From: Caldilineaceae bacterium
Lineage (GTDB): Bacteria > Chloroflexota > Anaerolineae > Caldilineales > Caldilineaceae
Assembly: GCA_023384455.1 (NCBI GenBank)
Contig: JAHDWH010000044.1
Location: forward strand, 1 to 34,669
DNA length: 34,669 nt
Direction of reading: 5' to 3'
This document shows, piece after piece, positions 22,128-31,190 of the stretch. The stretch's first letter is position 1. Each line of letters begins with the position of its first letter. The position numbers were made by a program, and so were the translations under genes. The notes below the pieces were generated by a model that was given only the letters and a program-made list of their open reading frames with translations, was not told the DNA's origin and searched no databases.

Positions 22128-24431
22128 ATGAAAATTCTGTGGTTTCTCTCCTTTGGGCAAATGCGCCGGTTGCCTGCCCGCTGGATTCCGTTGCTGGCGG
22201 TCAGCCTCTTTTTGCTGCATCTCCCCGGCCAGAGCGCTGCCCAAATGGTCGGTGTGGACCCGTCGGAGGCCCAGCCATCTGTCACCGCCGCAGCCTTTGC
22301 CCCAGGGGAGGTGTTGGTGGGTGTTCACAGGGACGCCCTCCTTCCTTCCCGCAAGAGCGGCGGGATTGATGGGCTGCGCGAGTTGGCGGCTTTTGTCGGG
22401 CTTTCCCTGGCCGGCAGCGAAGTTCTGGAGATTACCGATGCGGCCAACGCACCGCTCTTTTTGCGTTTGCCTGTGGCGCAAGGGGCAGAGATGGCGACGG
22501 TTGCCCGCTTGCAGAGTGCGCCGGGGATTGCCTTTGCCGAGCCAAACTGGATCGTATATGCCGCGGGGATGCAGGGCGACGAAATGCCCACACCCATCCT
22601 GCCCAGCGATCCCCTCTTCCGGTCCAATCAGTGGGGGATGCAGCGCATTGGAGCCTCCCGTGCCTGGGCCATCAGCCAGGGCGCGCCCATTCGGGTGGCG
22701 GTGGTGGACAGCGGCATTGACTTCAATCACCCGGAGTTTGCAGGGCGGCTATTGGCCGGGAAAAATTATCTGATACCCGGCGCGCTGCCCCAGGACGATT
22801 CCGGTCACGGCACCCACGTCTCTGGGATTATTGCGGCCACGCTGAACAATGGAATCGGCATGGCCGGGCTGGCCCCCAAAGTGGTGATTGACCCGCGCAA
22901 AGTGCTGAACAGCGCCAACAGCGGTACGGTTGCCAACATTGCCCAGGCCATTCGGGATGCGGCAGATGGGGGGGCGAAGATTATCAACTTGAGTATAACC
23001 ACAGACAAAGCCAGCAGCGTGCTGGAGGCCGCGGTCAATTATGCGGTGGGCAAGGGGGTGCTGCTGGTGGGGGCCGTGGGCAATTCAGCCCCCAACCCTG
23101 TCTGGTGGCCGGCAGCCTATCCGGGCGTAGTGGCGGTGGCGGCTACGGATCGTGCGGACCAGCGCACCTATTACAGTCATACCGGCGCTGTGGACTTGGC
23201 CGCGCCAGGAGGACTTTCCAGTCAACTCATCTACAGTACCTGGCCTGCGGGTATTAAGTGTGACACCTTCACCCTGACCGGTTATTGTACCGCCTTTGGC
23301 ACGAGTATGTCCGCGGCCTACGTCAGCGGCGCGGCGGCCCTGGCCTGGAGTGTCCGCCCGGAGCTTTCCCTGGTGCAGATACGCAATCTGTTGCTGGAAA
23401 GCGTGACCAAAACCGGCGCGCCCACCACAGATGTGGGGAGTGGGCGGTTGAATGCCCAGGCCGCAGTGCGCCAGGCACTCTTGAGCGATCTCCAGCCCTC
23501 CCGCCGGGAAATCAGTGCGCTCCTGCCGGTTGGCTCCGCCGCCTATTCCGAAACCCTGACTCTGCGCAACCCCAGCGGTGAGGTACTCTTTTGGAAGGCT
23601 GATGTGACCGGCGGCAAGGAGTGGCTGGCCCTACAGACCTCATCCGGTGCGCCGGGGGCAGGCGGCTCGATCCGCTACAGCCAACCGGCACAGCTTACGC
23701 TGGTTATCTCGCCCGAACTCCTACAGCCGGGCAATTTTAACGGCACGCTACAGATCACCGGCACCCGATCCAACAATTCCCAGATTCATTTGACAATTCC
23801 AGTTACGCTGCACGTCCGCTCAACTCTGCAAAACGTCTATCTGAGTATGCTTTCCCGGCACAGTGCGCTGGGAGAATGGCAGATGCCCGATGGCAACGGC
23901 AAGCAAAATATACAGATGACCGACAGCAGCAGCTCCGGTATACCCCTGCCCTTTAGCTTCAGCCTGGAATCCCCACCGGTGACGACGATTCAGTTGTATT
24001 CGGATGGTTTTCTCACCTTTCCCGCGGGGGCGACAGCACCGACTCTGCCCGTGGCCTGCACCCCGGACGAAACACCGGCCCAGCAGGCCATCTATGGCTG
24101 GTGGGGGGATTTGCGGCCCGATTTGGACGGGAGTGTCAGCACCTTTACCAGCGACTCCGGCGCATTTGTGATAGAGTTTCTGGATGTGCCCATCGCCGGG
24201 GCTGTCTCTGCCACAGACCGGGTGAGTTTTCAGATGGCCCTTTTTCCCAATGGAGTGGTGAAACTGAATTATGCGGCTGTGCCCGCGAGCCGGATGGATG
24301 TAGTGGTTGGGGTGGAGGTGAACGAAGGGCTGCTCTCTGCCCGCATCGCCTGCCGCAAAGGCACAACGGATATGGGCACGCTGCCTGCGGCGGGAGAGAG
24401 ACTGACCATTCAGTCGAGCGATCTGCGCTGA
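22128..24431 (+). CDS. Secreted S8 (subtilisin-type) serine protease, second
   Basis: The 767-residue product has a signal peptide (basic MRRLPARW then about 15 hydrophobic residues, cut probably after QSAA), a propeptide-like segment ending AEPNWIVYA, and the S8 domain with Asp194 (VVDSGIDFNHPEF), His227 (GHGTHVSG) and Ser393 (GTSMSAAYVSG). After the protease comes a segment about 460-565 that looks like a BACON/Ig-type beta domain (LRNPSGEVLFWKADVTGG, NGTLQITGTRSNN), then a beta-rich tail of about 200 residues with no family I recognise. AGGAGGCGG lies 16 bases before the ATG at 22128, a little far; 22161 or 22074 are possible starts. The two S8 proteases share domain plan but differ in their tails. 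Confidence 0.9.
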   Translation: MKILWFLSFGQMRRLPARWIPLLAVSLFLLHLPGQSAAQMVGVDPSEAQPSVTAAAFAPGEVLVGVHRDALLPSRKSGGIDGLRELAAFVGLSLAGSEVLEITDAANAPLFLRLPVAQGAEMATVARLQSAPGIAFAEPNWIVYAAGMQGDEMPTPILPSDPLFRSNQWGMQRIGASRAWAISQGAPIRVAVVDSGIDFNHPEFAGRLLAGKNYLIPGALPQDDSGHGTHVSGIIAATLNNGIGMAGLAPKVVIDPRKVLNSANSGTVANIAQAIRDAADGGAKIINLSITTDKASSVLEAAVNYAVGKGVLLVGAVGNSAPNPVWWPAAYPGVVAVAATDRADQRTYYSHTGAVDLAAPGGLSSQLIYSTWPAGIKCDTFTLTGYCTAFGTSMSAAYVSGAAALAWSVRPELSLVQIRNLLLESVTKTGAPTTDVGSGRLNAQAAVRQALLSDLQPSRREISALLPVGSAAYSETLTLRNPSGEVLFWKADVTGGKEWLALQTSSGAPGAGGSIRYSQPAQLTLVISPELLQPGNFNGTLQITGTRSNNSQIHLTIPVTLHVRSTLQNVYLSMLSRHSALGEWQMPDGNGKQNIQMTDSSSSGIPLPFSFSLESPPVTTIQLYSDGFLTFPAGATAPTLPVACTPDETPAQQAIYGWWGDLRPDLDGSVSTFTSDSGAFVIEFLDVPIAGAVSATDRVSFQMALFPNGVVKLNYAAVPASRMDVVVGVEVNEGLLSARIACRKGTTDMGTLPAAGERLTIQSSDLR

Positions 24432-24513
24432 GCCGAACCGCACCCAATCGGAAGCACACCCAACAGCCACCCGCCCTGTCCAAAATCGGCTCTGGTGCGG
24501 TACAATAGCCGCT

Positions 24514-24540
24514 GTAGGTCGGACTGACAGTCCGACCTAC
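24514..24540. repeat. REP-like hairpin, 11-base arms
   Basis: GTAGGTCGGAC (24514-24524) pairs perfectly with GTCCGACCTAC (24530-24540) over a five-base loop. It lies between the protease and ygfZ. No T tract follows, so it is a repeat more than a terminator. Confidence 0.7.
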
Positions 24541-24594
24541 GGAATTTTGGTCAGACGACCGTGTGGCCTGTTCTGCTACGAAACGGAGAAAGAT

Positions 24595-25560
24595 ATGACG
24601 ACGACGGCAATACCTTTCAGCGCAGCCGAGTACCACGCGCTGGTCTCGGGCGCTGCTGTATTGAACAGGAGCGATGCCGGTCTGCTTCGTCTTATCGACG
24701 CGGACCGGGTGGATTTCCTGCAACGGATGACAACGGCCAATGTGGCTGCTTTGCGCCCCGGCCAGGCAGCGCTGGCTGTGTTGACCAGCCCGGTGGCGCG
24801 CATTGAGTTTGTCTTCACCGTTCTCTGCCAAGAGGAGACCCTTTGGCTGCTGCCCGCAACCGGCCAGGCAGAGGCACTGACGGCCAAACTGCGCAGCCAG
24901 ATTTTCTTTATGGACAAAGTGAAGGTAGCCAATCTCAGCCAGGAATTTCGCCGCCTGCGGGTGATGGGGGAAAACGCTGCCCCCGCACTGGAGGGGGCAG
25001 GGCTGCCTGTGCCCCCTGCGGATGACAGCTTTGCCGGGGGTGGGGATGTCACGGTTCTACGCCAGGAGCGCTACGGCGTGCCGGGTTATGAGTTGATTCT
25101 CCCGGTGGATCAGACGGACGCACTTTTGGCGAAATTGACAGCAGCCGGTGCATTGGCCTTGACCGACAACTCCGCCTGCGAAAGTCGGCGCATAGAATTG
25201 GGCCGCCCCGCGGTGGGCGCAGAGCTGACCGGCGAGTACAACCCCCTGGAAGCCGGGCTGGCCTGGGCGGTGGCCGACAACAAAGGCTGTTATACGGGCC
25301 AGGAGATCATCGCCCGGCAGATCACCTATGACAAAGTGACAAAGCATCTGGTGGGATTGGTCAGTGACGAGCCGCTGGCTGTGGGGGCAGATGTGATGGC
25401 CGATGGACGGGCCGTGGGGGTGGTCACCAGCAGCGGCTATAGTCCAGCGCTGGGCGGCCCGCTGGCGCTGGCAATTGTCAGGCGACCCTTCAACCTTTCC
25501 CAGACATCTCTCTCCGTGGCCGGCGATACTGTTCGCATAAGCGTACTTCCAAGCGGGTGA
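24595..25560 (+). CDS. ygfZ: Folate-binding YgfZ / GcvT-like protein
   Basis: The 321-residue product is a GcvT-fold protein with the YgfZ signature KGCYTGQE (230-237) including Cys232. Members help iron-sulfur cluster assembly or repair using folate. The N-terminal part (AVLNRSDAGLLRLIDADRVD and FLQRMTTANV) and the RIELGRPAVGAEL run match the family. GGAGAAAG lies before the ATG at 24595. The catalytic residues of a true glycine-cleavage T-protein are not evident. Confidence 0.87.
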   Translation: MTTTAIPFSAAEYHALVSGAAVLNRSDAGLLRLIDADRVDFLQRMTTANVAALRPGQAALAVLTSPVARIEFVFTVLCQEETLWLLPATGQAEALTAKLRSQIFFMDKVKVANLSQEFRRLRVMGENAAPALEGAGLPVPPADDSFAGGGDVTVLRQERYGVPGYELILPVDQTDALLAKLTAAGALALTDNSACESRRIELGRPAVGAELTGEYNPLEAGLAWAVADNKGCYTGQEIIARQITYDKVTKHLVGLVSDEPLAVGADVMADGRAVGVVTSSGYSPALGGPLALAIVRRPFNLSQTSLSVAGDTVRISVLPSG

Positions 25561-25735
25561 GAAGAATCGACGACTCAACCCGTTTGCTCTGGTTTCACTT
25601 CGACAGGCTCAGTACAAGCGATACGCCTCGCAGACTCGGCTACCCTTCGACCCTTCGACAAGCTCAGGACAGCGCAGGCTCAGGCGGCGTCCTGAGTTTG
25701 TCGAAGGGACACCGCTCAACCGGCCCTCACTGATC
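25561..25735. repeat. Composite nested repeat after ygfZ
   Basis: A copy of the right half of the mutS2-upstream palindrome is broken into three pieces: ACCCGTTTGCTCTGGTTTC (25579-25597), GATACGCCTCGCAGACTCGG (25620-25639) and GCTCAACCGGC (25714-25724). One insert is a short CTTCGACAGGCTCAGT sequence. The other contains a 20-base inverted repeat (25651-25670 with 25689-25708, one G-U) of the TTCGACAAGCTCAGGAC type. The 303 bases from 25561 to 25863 hold no gene, only this repeat, the hairpin and element copy C. Confidence 0.8.
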
Positions 25736-25744
25736 TGTCTATAA

Positions 25745-25800
25745 GGCTGAAACGTGAAACGTGAGAAGCTTCGCCCGATCTCACGTTTCACGTTTCAGCC
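25745..25800. repeat. GTGAAAC hairpin, perfect 22-base arms
   Basis: Arms 25745-25766 and 25779-25800 are perfect reverse complements with a 12-base loop. It is the longest intact copy of the family and is directly joined to element copy C. Confidence 0.9.
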
Positions 25801-25863
25801 ACCCCACGAAGTGGATCGACTCCTCCTCCAAAGTGGGGGAGGTTGGGTGGGGGTGAGCAGTTA
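25796..25863. repeat. CCACCC/GGGTGG element, copy C (shortened)
   Basis: It matches copy A (6655-6748) at both ends but lacks about 24 bases of the left half. Its right end GGGTGAGCAGTTAC is followed at once by coding sequence of a truncated histidine kinase. Confidence 0.8.
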
Positions 25864-26067
25864 CTCTCCGCCGAGGATTTGCCCTTTGTCTTGGACCGTT
25901 TCTGGCGGGGCAACCGGACACGCACCCACGCCCCGGGCACGGGCAGCGGGCTGGGACTGTCGATTGCCAGCCAACTGGTGCAGGCTCACAGCGGCACGCT
26001 GGCTGTCCAGAGTGAAGTGGGCAAAGGGACGGAGTTTGTCATCCGTCTGTCGAACGGCGCGGAATAA
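25864..26067 (+). pseudogene. 5'-truncated sensor histidine kinase (C-terminal ATPase remnant)
   Basis: The frame from 25864 reads LSAEDLPFVLDRFWRGNRT, then APGTGSGLGLSIASQLVQAH and SGTLAVQSEVGKGTEFVIRL before the stop at 26065-26067. This is the end of a HATPase domain: the F-box DRFWRG, the G2 box GTGSGLGLSIA and the closing G-GT-F-x-L strand. The N, G1 and HisKA parts are gone; upstream sequence is repeat, not protein. The possible ATG at 25843 lies inside the repeat. It cannot work as a kinase. The remaining reading frame is intact, so the loss may be recent. It ends at a bidirectional terminator. Confidence 0.85.
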
Positions 26068-26105
26068 AAAGAGGGCTTCTCGCCAGTCGAGAAGCCCTCT
26101 TTTTT
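26066..26105. terminator. Bidirectional intrinsic terminator
   Basis: A perfect 13-base-pair stem (26070-26082 with 26088-26100) with a five-base loop has five A on the left and six T on the right, so it can stop transcription both from the kinase remnant and from trxB. It lies between the convergent genes. Confidence 0.93.
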
Positions 26106-26123
26106 GTCGTCGATTGGCTCTGC

Positions 26124-27170
26124 TCAGGCCAGAACCAACTCCCGTTCAGCCGCCCGCTGGGGAACAAATGTAGGGATTTCGGGAAACTCCCGGGCATCCA
26201 CCCCCGCGCCGTGATAGCCTTCGGCCTCAAACTCGGCCAGGAATTTCTCCGTCTGCATCGCGGCCGAGCAGCCCTGGCCCACACTCGTCGCCACCTGTTT
26301 GAATACTTTGTCCTGAATCTCCCCGGCGGCGAAGATGCCCGCCACATTTGTGCGCATCTTCTTGTCGGTGATCAGATGGCCGTCCTCGTCCAGATGCAGC
26401 TTGCCGTGGTAGAGGTCGTTGTTGGGCAGGTGGCCCACGTAGACAAATACGCCGTCGGTTTTGAGTTCGCTGGCTTCGCCGGTCAATGTATTTTCAATAC
26501 TGACACCAGATACCGAACCATTGCCGTTGATAGAGGTGACGACGGAATTCCAGACAAACTCAATCTTCTCGTTGGCAAAGGCCCGGTCGCGCAGGATTTT
26601 GCTGGCGCGCAGTTCGTCCCGGCGATGGATGATGCGTACTTTGGTGGCGAATTTGGTCAGGAAGAGAGCCTCTTCCACCGCGCTGTCGCCGCCGCCCACC
26701 ACCACCAAATCCTTGCCCCGGAAGAAGAAGCCGTCGCAGGTAGCGCAATAGCTGACACCCTTACCGGTCAGTTCCTTCTCGCCCGGCACTTGCAGATAGC
26801 GGGGACGCGCGCCGGTGCAGAGAATTAGTGACTTGGCCTTGTATTCCTTGCCGTTGACCGTGCGCACCACAAACGGGTGCTGGTCGGTGACAATCTCCGA
26901 CACGTGGTCATACTCGGTGGTCAGACCAAACTTCTCGGCCTGCTCCTTCATCTTCTCCACCAGTTCCGGCCCGCTCAGGGCTTCGGGAAAGCCGGGGTAG
27001 TTCTCCACTTCGTAGGTGATGCTCACCTGACCGCCGTAGTCGTTGCCGGTGATGAGCAGGGGGTTCAGGTTGGCCCGTGCGGTGTAGAGGCCAGCAGTCC
27101 ATCCGGCAGGGCCGCTGCCGATGATAATTGTCTCTTCCACTGCCGGTCGCGGGCTTTTTTCGTCCGCCAT
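26124..27170 (-). CDS. trxB: Thioredoxin reductase
   Basis: The 348-residue product is a NADPH thioredoxin reductase: FAD motif [19 protein letters not shown] (15-33), active-site CATC with Cys142 and Cys145, NADPH motif [12 protein letters not shown] (157-168), and late FAD motif [20 protein letters not shown], where the usual Asp of AAGD is Glu. The C-terminal end has about 30 residues beyond the last FAD helix. AGGAGG lies before the ATG at 27170. It keeps thioredoxin reduced for disulfide repair. It is transcribed toward the terminator at 26066. Confidence 0.95.
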   Translation of the reverse strand: MADEKSPRPAVEETIIIGSGPAGWTAGLYTARANLNPLLITGNDYGGQVSITYEVENYPGFPEALSGPELVEKMKEQAEKFGLTTEYDHVSEIVTDQHPFVVRTVNGKEYKAKSLILCTGARPRYLQVPGEKELTGKGVSYCATCDGFFFRGKDLVVVGGGDSAVEEALFLTKFATKVRIIHRRDELRASKILRDRAFANEKIEFVWNSVVTSINGNGSVSGVSIENTLTGEASELKTDGVFVYVGHLPNNDLYHGKLHLDEDGHLITDKKMRTNVAGIFAAGEIQDKVFKQVATSVGQGCSAAMQTEKFLAEFEAEGYHGAGVDAREFPEIPTFVPQRAAERELVLA

Positions 27171-27217
27171 TTTTAAGTCCTCCTAATAAGAGCCTGTGTA
27201 TCGATCGTTGCTGCATC

Positions 27218-27226
27218 AGTCTAGCA
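27218..27226 (-). promoter_or_regulatory. Candidate extended -10 promoter for trxB
   Basis: On the minus strand TG-C-TAGACT lies 48 bases upstream of the trxB start. It fits the same extended -10 form seen elsewhere in this window. No -35 is clear. Confidence 0.3.
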
Positions 27227-27266
27227 CAGGTTGGGTTGTGATCGAAGTGCCTTTTGAGAAAGCAGG

Positions 27267-27287
27267 GCACTATATTTTCTATAGTGC
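27267..27287. promoter_or_regulatory. Small palindrome upstream of trxB
   Basis: GCACTATA (27267-27274) pairs exactly with TATAGTGC (27280-27287) over five bases. It could be an operator for trxB or a hairpin for the incoming HAD transcript. Evidence is only the symmetry. Confidence 0.3.
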
Positions 27288-27397
27288 ATTGTACATCCAC
27301 AGTCTATTCCGGTCAAATATCGAGGGCTGTAGGCGGAGTTACACGGGAAGCCTTGTGCAGGAAATGGATGTCAATTCTGACCTGCCCGGCGATAGAG

Positions 27398-27444
27398 GAA
27401 GCGTGAAATGTGAGATTGGGGATTGATCTCACGCTTCACGCTTC
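27398..27444. repeat. GTGAAAC-type hairpin downstream of the HAD gene
   Basis: Arms 27398-27416 and 27426-27444 pair at 17 of 19 positions; the two differences are wobble pairs. It touches the stop codon of the HAD gene, so it ends up in the 3' end of that transcript. Confidence 0.75.
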
Positions 27445-28048
27445 ATTCCGTTACTCCCAGTTTCGCCAACTCGGCTTTCATATCCGTCTGGGGCGTGTAA
27501 TGGATGGCGTGCATTCCCACGGCCCGCGCTCCCTCCACATTGTGGGCAAAGTCATCCACAAAGACGCACTCCTCCGGGCGGCGGCCCAGCCGCTCGATTG
27601 TGCGCTGGAAGATGACCGGATCGGGCTTCATCACCTTCTCCTCGGCGGAGATGACGATCAGATCGAAGGCGTCGGCAATGGGGTACTTCTCGCTCAGGCT
27701 GCGGCGCAGATCGTCCATAAAGTTGCTGATAATGGCGGTCTGGTAGCGGGGGCGCAGGCTGCGGATGAGCGCCACCAACTCCTCGTTTACCCAGTCGCCT
27801 CCCCAAAATTCGTGCTGGAAGTGGCCCAGCCCCTGCTTGTCCAATCCCATATCCGCGGCCACCCAATTCCACAGGGTCCGCGAGGTGACTTCCCCCCGCT
27901 GGGCCGCCTGCCCCATCGCGCTATTGAAGACAGTCTCGTCGGTCTGGCCTTTGACCAATCCCAGTTCCGCTTCCAGAATGGCCCGCCGACTGCGATCGAC
28001 TGTACGAACCAGCACGCCGCCTACATCAAAAATCAATGCTTTGATCAT
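27443..28048 (-). CDS. HAD-superfamily phosphatase (subfamily IA)
   Basis: The 201-residue product has the HAD motifs: nucleophile Asp8 in ALIFDVGGVLVRT, the Ser of AIISNFMDD, the Lys of EEKVMKPDPVIFQ, and VFVDDFAHNVEGA with the acidic pair. DVGGVL (no second Asp at +2) is common in the YihX/epoxide-hydrolase-type subfamily. It dephosphorylates a small metabolite, identity unknown. The start at 28048 is set by GGAGG upstream; a GTG four codons earlier would include that site. Confidence 0.86.
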   Translation of the reverse strand: MIKALIFDVGGVLVRTVDRSRRAILEAELGLVKGQTDETVFNSAMGQAAQRGEVTSRTLWNWVAADMGLDKQGLGHFQHEFWGGDWVNEELVALIRSLRPRYQTAIISNFMDDLRRSLSEKYPIADAFDLIVISAEEKVMKPDPVIFQRTIERLGRRPEECVFVDDFAHNVEGARAVGMHAIHYTPQTDMKAELAKLGVTE

Positions 28049-28183
28049 TCGTTCCTCCACTTTGTGTTTTCGTCATCTGATGCAAGAATAGGAAGCGGAT
28101 GACACTAAAAAAATCGACGCTGAAAAAATCTGCGCAAATCAATTGTTTCAGTGCAATCTGCGTCCCTGCTTTTCTTGCAGACT

Positions 28184-28225
28184 CAGCCCAGTCCCCAATC
28201 CCAAGTCACCAATCCCCCATCCCCA
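28184..28225. repeat. Six C-rich heptamers
   Basis: Units CAGCCCA, GTCCCCA, ATCCCAA, GTCACCA, ATCCCCC and ATCCCCA run in tandem at period seven. The tract ends 37 bases before the next gene. Confidence 0.65.
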
Positions 28226-28262
28226 TTTGCAATCGAACAAATTTTCTGGTTAGATAGAGTCT

Positions 28263-28871
28263 ATGACAACAGCAATTGGCAAAATCGTCAAATCCAACAC
28301 CCACATCGATTACGTCTGCCAGGTCTACGGGCCGGGGGAACTGGTGGCCCAGCCCCTGCCCACGGACTACGCCTTCGCTGAGTTTGTCGCCATCGAACTG
28401 AGCGGCCACAGCAGCAGCCCCGGCGCGCTGATCGGCGTCATCTACAATACACTCCTGCTCAACCCGGATTTTGGCAGCCTGGGGCCGCGCCTGAGTCCGC
28501 GAGGGGAACAGGAAATCTTCACGCCCGACTATCTCTCCGAGACGGCGACACTCGTCGGTATCGTCGCGCTGGGCTGGCGGGAGGGCGGTGTCGGCGTCTA
28601 TCGCCAGGGCGTGCCCGGCCTGGCCGCGGATGTGGACGCGCCTGTGCGCCGCCTCAGCGACGACGAACTGCGCGCCTTTCATCTGGACGCGGCGGGCCGC
28701 CTCTCCCTGCGCTACGCCTCTGTGTTGATGGGGATGAACAATCCCCTCGTTCCCCAACTGCTGCTCACCCTCATCGACCGGCTGGTGACACTTTTCCCAG
28801 CGCAGAGCAGGCAGTTGCAGGTGATGCGCAATAATGTGGCGTGGAAGTCGATTGTGCAGCCCGCGGGGTAG
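28263..28871 (+). CDS. HAS-barrel protein associated with HerA
   Basis: The 202-residue product has a HAS-barrel-like N-terminal half (IGKIVKSNTHIDYVCQVYGP, then PTDYAFAEFVAIEL and LIGVIYNTLLLNP), the small barrel that also begins HerA ATPases. RLSPRGEQEIFTPDYLSETA and LVGIVALGW follow. The C-terminal half is helical and unassigned (PQLLLTLIDRLVTLFPAQ). The gene and herA share orientation, with a toxin-antitoxin cassette between them, so it probably belongs to the HerA DNA-processing machinery. No clear ribosome site precedes the ATG; a -10-like TTAGAT only eight bases before it raises the possibility of a leaderless transcript. Confidence 0.65.
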   Translation: MTTAIGKIVKSNTHIDYVCQVYGPGELVAQPLPTDYAFAEFVAIELSGHSSSPGALIGVIYNTLLLNPDFGSLGPRLSPRGEQEIFTPDYLSETATLVGIVALGWREGGVGVYRQGVPGLAADVDAPVRRLSDDELRAFHLDAAGRLSLRYASVLMGMNNPLVPQLLLTLIDRLVTLFPAQSRQLQVMRNNVAWKSIVQPAG

Positions 28872-28890
28872 GTAAGAAAAGGAACCATTT

Positions 28891-29271
28891 ATGCAAAATC
28901 TTGACAGAATCACCTTTGACCCAAAAGTAATGGGCGGAAAACCCTGCATCCGGGGAATGCGCGTAACTGTCGGCACAATAGTTGGTCTTCTGGCATCAGG
29001 TCACTCATTCGAATATTCACAACACGCCTCCGATCAGAGCCTTTTGCGACAGATTTCTGTAACTGAGTTGCGGCAAGCCATTCGCATGGCACAGATGATT
29101 GAAGACTATCCAACTGACAAATACGGTCCGAGTTGTCTTTTGCTTGGCTTTTCTGATATAGGCAGACCGTTACACATACAGTGCAGCTACCCAACGCGTC
29201 CCATATTGAAAGTGATCACCATTTACGAGCCGGATGCTGCCTTGTGGACTGATTTTCGAGTGAGGAAGTAA
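28891..29271 (+). CDS. Truncated DUF433 fused to a complete DUF4258 domain
   Basis: Residues 1-41 are the start of a DUF433 antitoxin-type protein (ITFDPKVMGGKPCIRGMRVT then VGTIVGLLASGHSFE). From residue 42 the sequence changes to a whole DUF4258 domain: YSQHASDQSLLRQISVTELR, AIRMAQMIEDYPTDKYGPSC, GRPLHIQCSYPTRP and VITIYEPDAALWTDFRVRK. DUF433 would normally continue with a second helical half. DUF4258 proteins are toxin-like and usually stand next to YgiT-type zinc-finger antitoxins, as here. The ORF is intact, so the fusion is expressed in principle; AAAAGGA precedes the ATG. Most likely a deletion joined two neighbouring genes, but a real two-domain protein is possible. Confidence 0.75.
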   Translation: MQNLDRITFDPKVMGGKPCIRGMRVTVGTIVGLLASGHSFEYSQHASDQSLLRQISVTELRQAIRMAQMIEDYPTDKYGPSCLLLGFSDIGRPLHIQCSYPTRPILKVITIYEPDAALWTDFRVRK

Positions 29272-29282
29272 TGAGGAAGTAA
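29261..29282. repeat. Tandem 11-base duplication carrying a ribosome site
   Basis: TGAGGAAGTAA occurs twice in a row (29261-29271, 29272-29282). The first copy supplies the stop of the fusion gene; the second gives a GAGGAAG ribosome site for the gene at 29285. Confidence 0.8.
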
Positions 29283-29284
29283 TA

Positions 29285-29512
29285 ATGGATCAATACCAGT
29301 GGAACGAACAATTCGTCGAGCAGGAAGTCACGTACGTTCTCGAAACCGACGACGGCCTGGTAATTATCGAAAATGTCCCGGCCCGGGTTTCCGTGCAGAC
29401 CGGCGAACGCCTCTTTGCGCCCGCGGTCGTCGAGCAATTGCAGGAACTCGTCTGGCATCGAACAGAACCCAAGCGCGTCGTGCAAACCCCCGTCTATGAA
29501 TTTGCGGCCTGA
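29285..29512 (+). CDS. YgiT/MqsA-N-like antitoxin without cysteines
   Basis: The 75-residue product matches YgiT-type antitoxins in VTYVLETDDGLVIIENVPAR, QTGERLFAPAVVEQLQEL and the closing VQTPVYEFAA. In those proteins an N-terminal C-x2-C and usually a later Cys bind zinc; here the N-terminus is MDQYQWNEQF, the second site reads RVSVQTGE, and the whole protein has no cysteine. It may still bind the DUF4258 toxin but cannot hold zinc in the usual way. It starts 13 bases after the fusion gene and ends three bases before herA. Confidence 0.72.
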   Translation: MDQYQWNEQFVEQEVTYVLETDDGLVIIENVPARVSVQTGERLFAPAVVEQLQELVWHRTEPKRVVQTPVYEFAA

Positions 29513-29515
29513 CCC

Positions 29516-31189
<1,674 letters not shown>

Positions 31190-31190
31190 G

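Noticed and set aside
25843-26067. A complete small ATPase-like protein from the ATG at 25843
   Set aside because: The first seven codons are inside a repeat element and the rest is only the last third of a HATPase domain, so it is a remnant.
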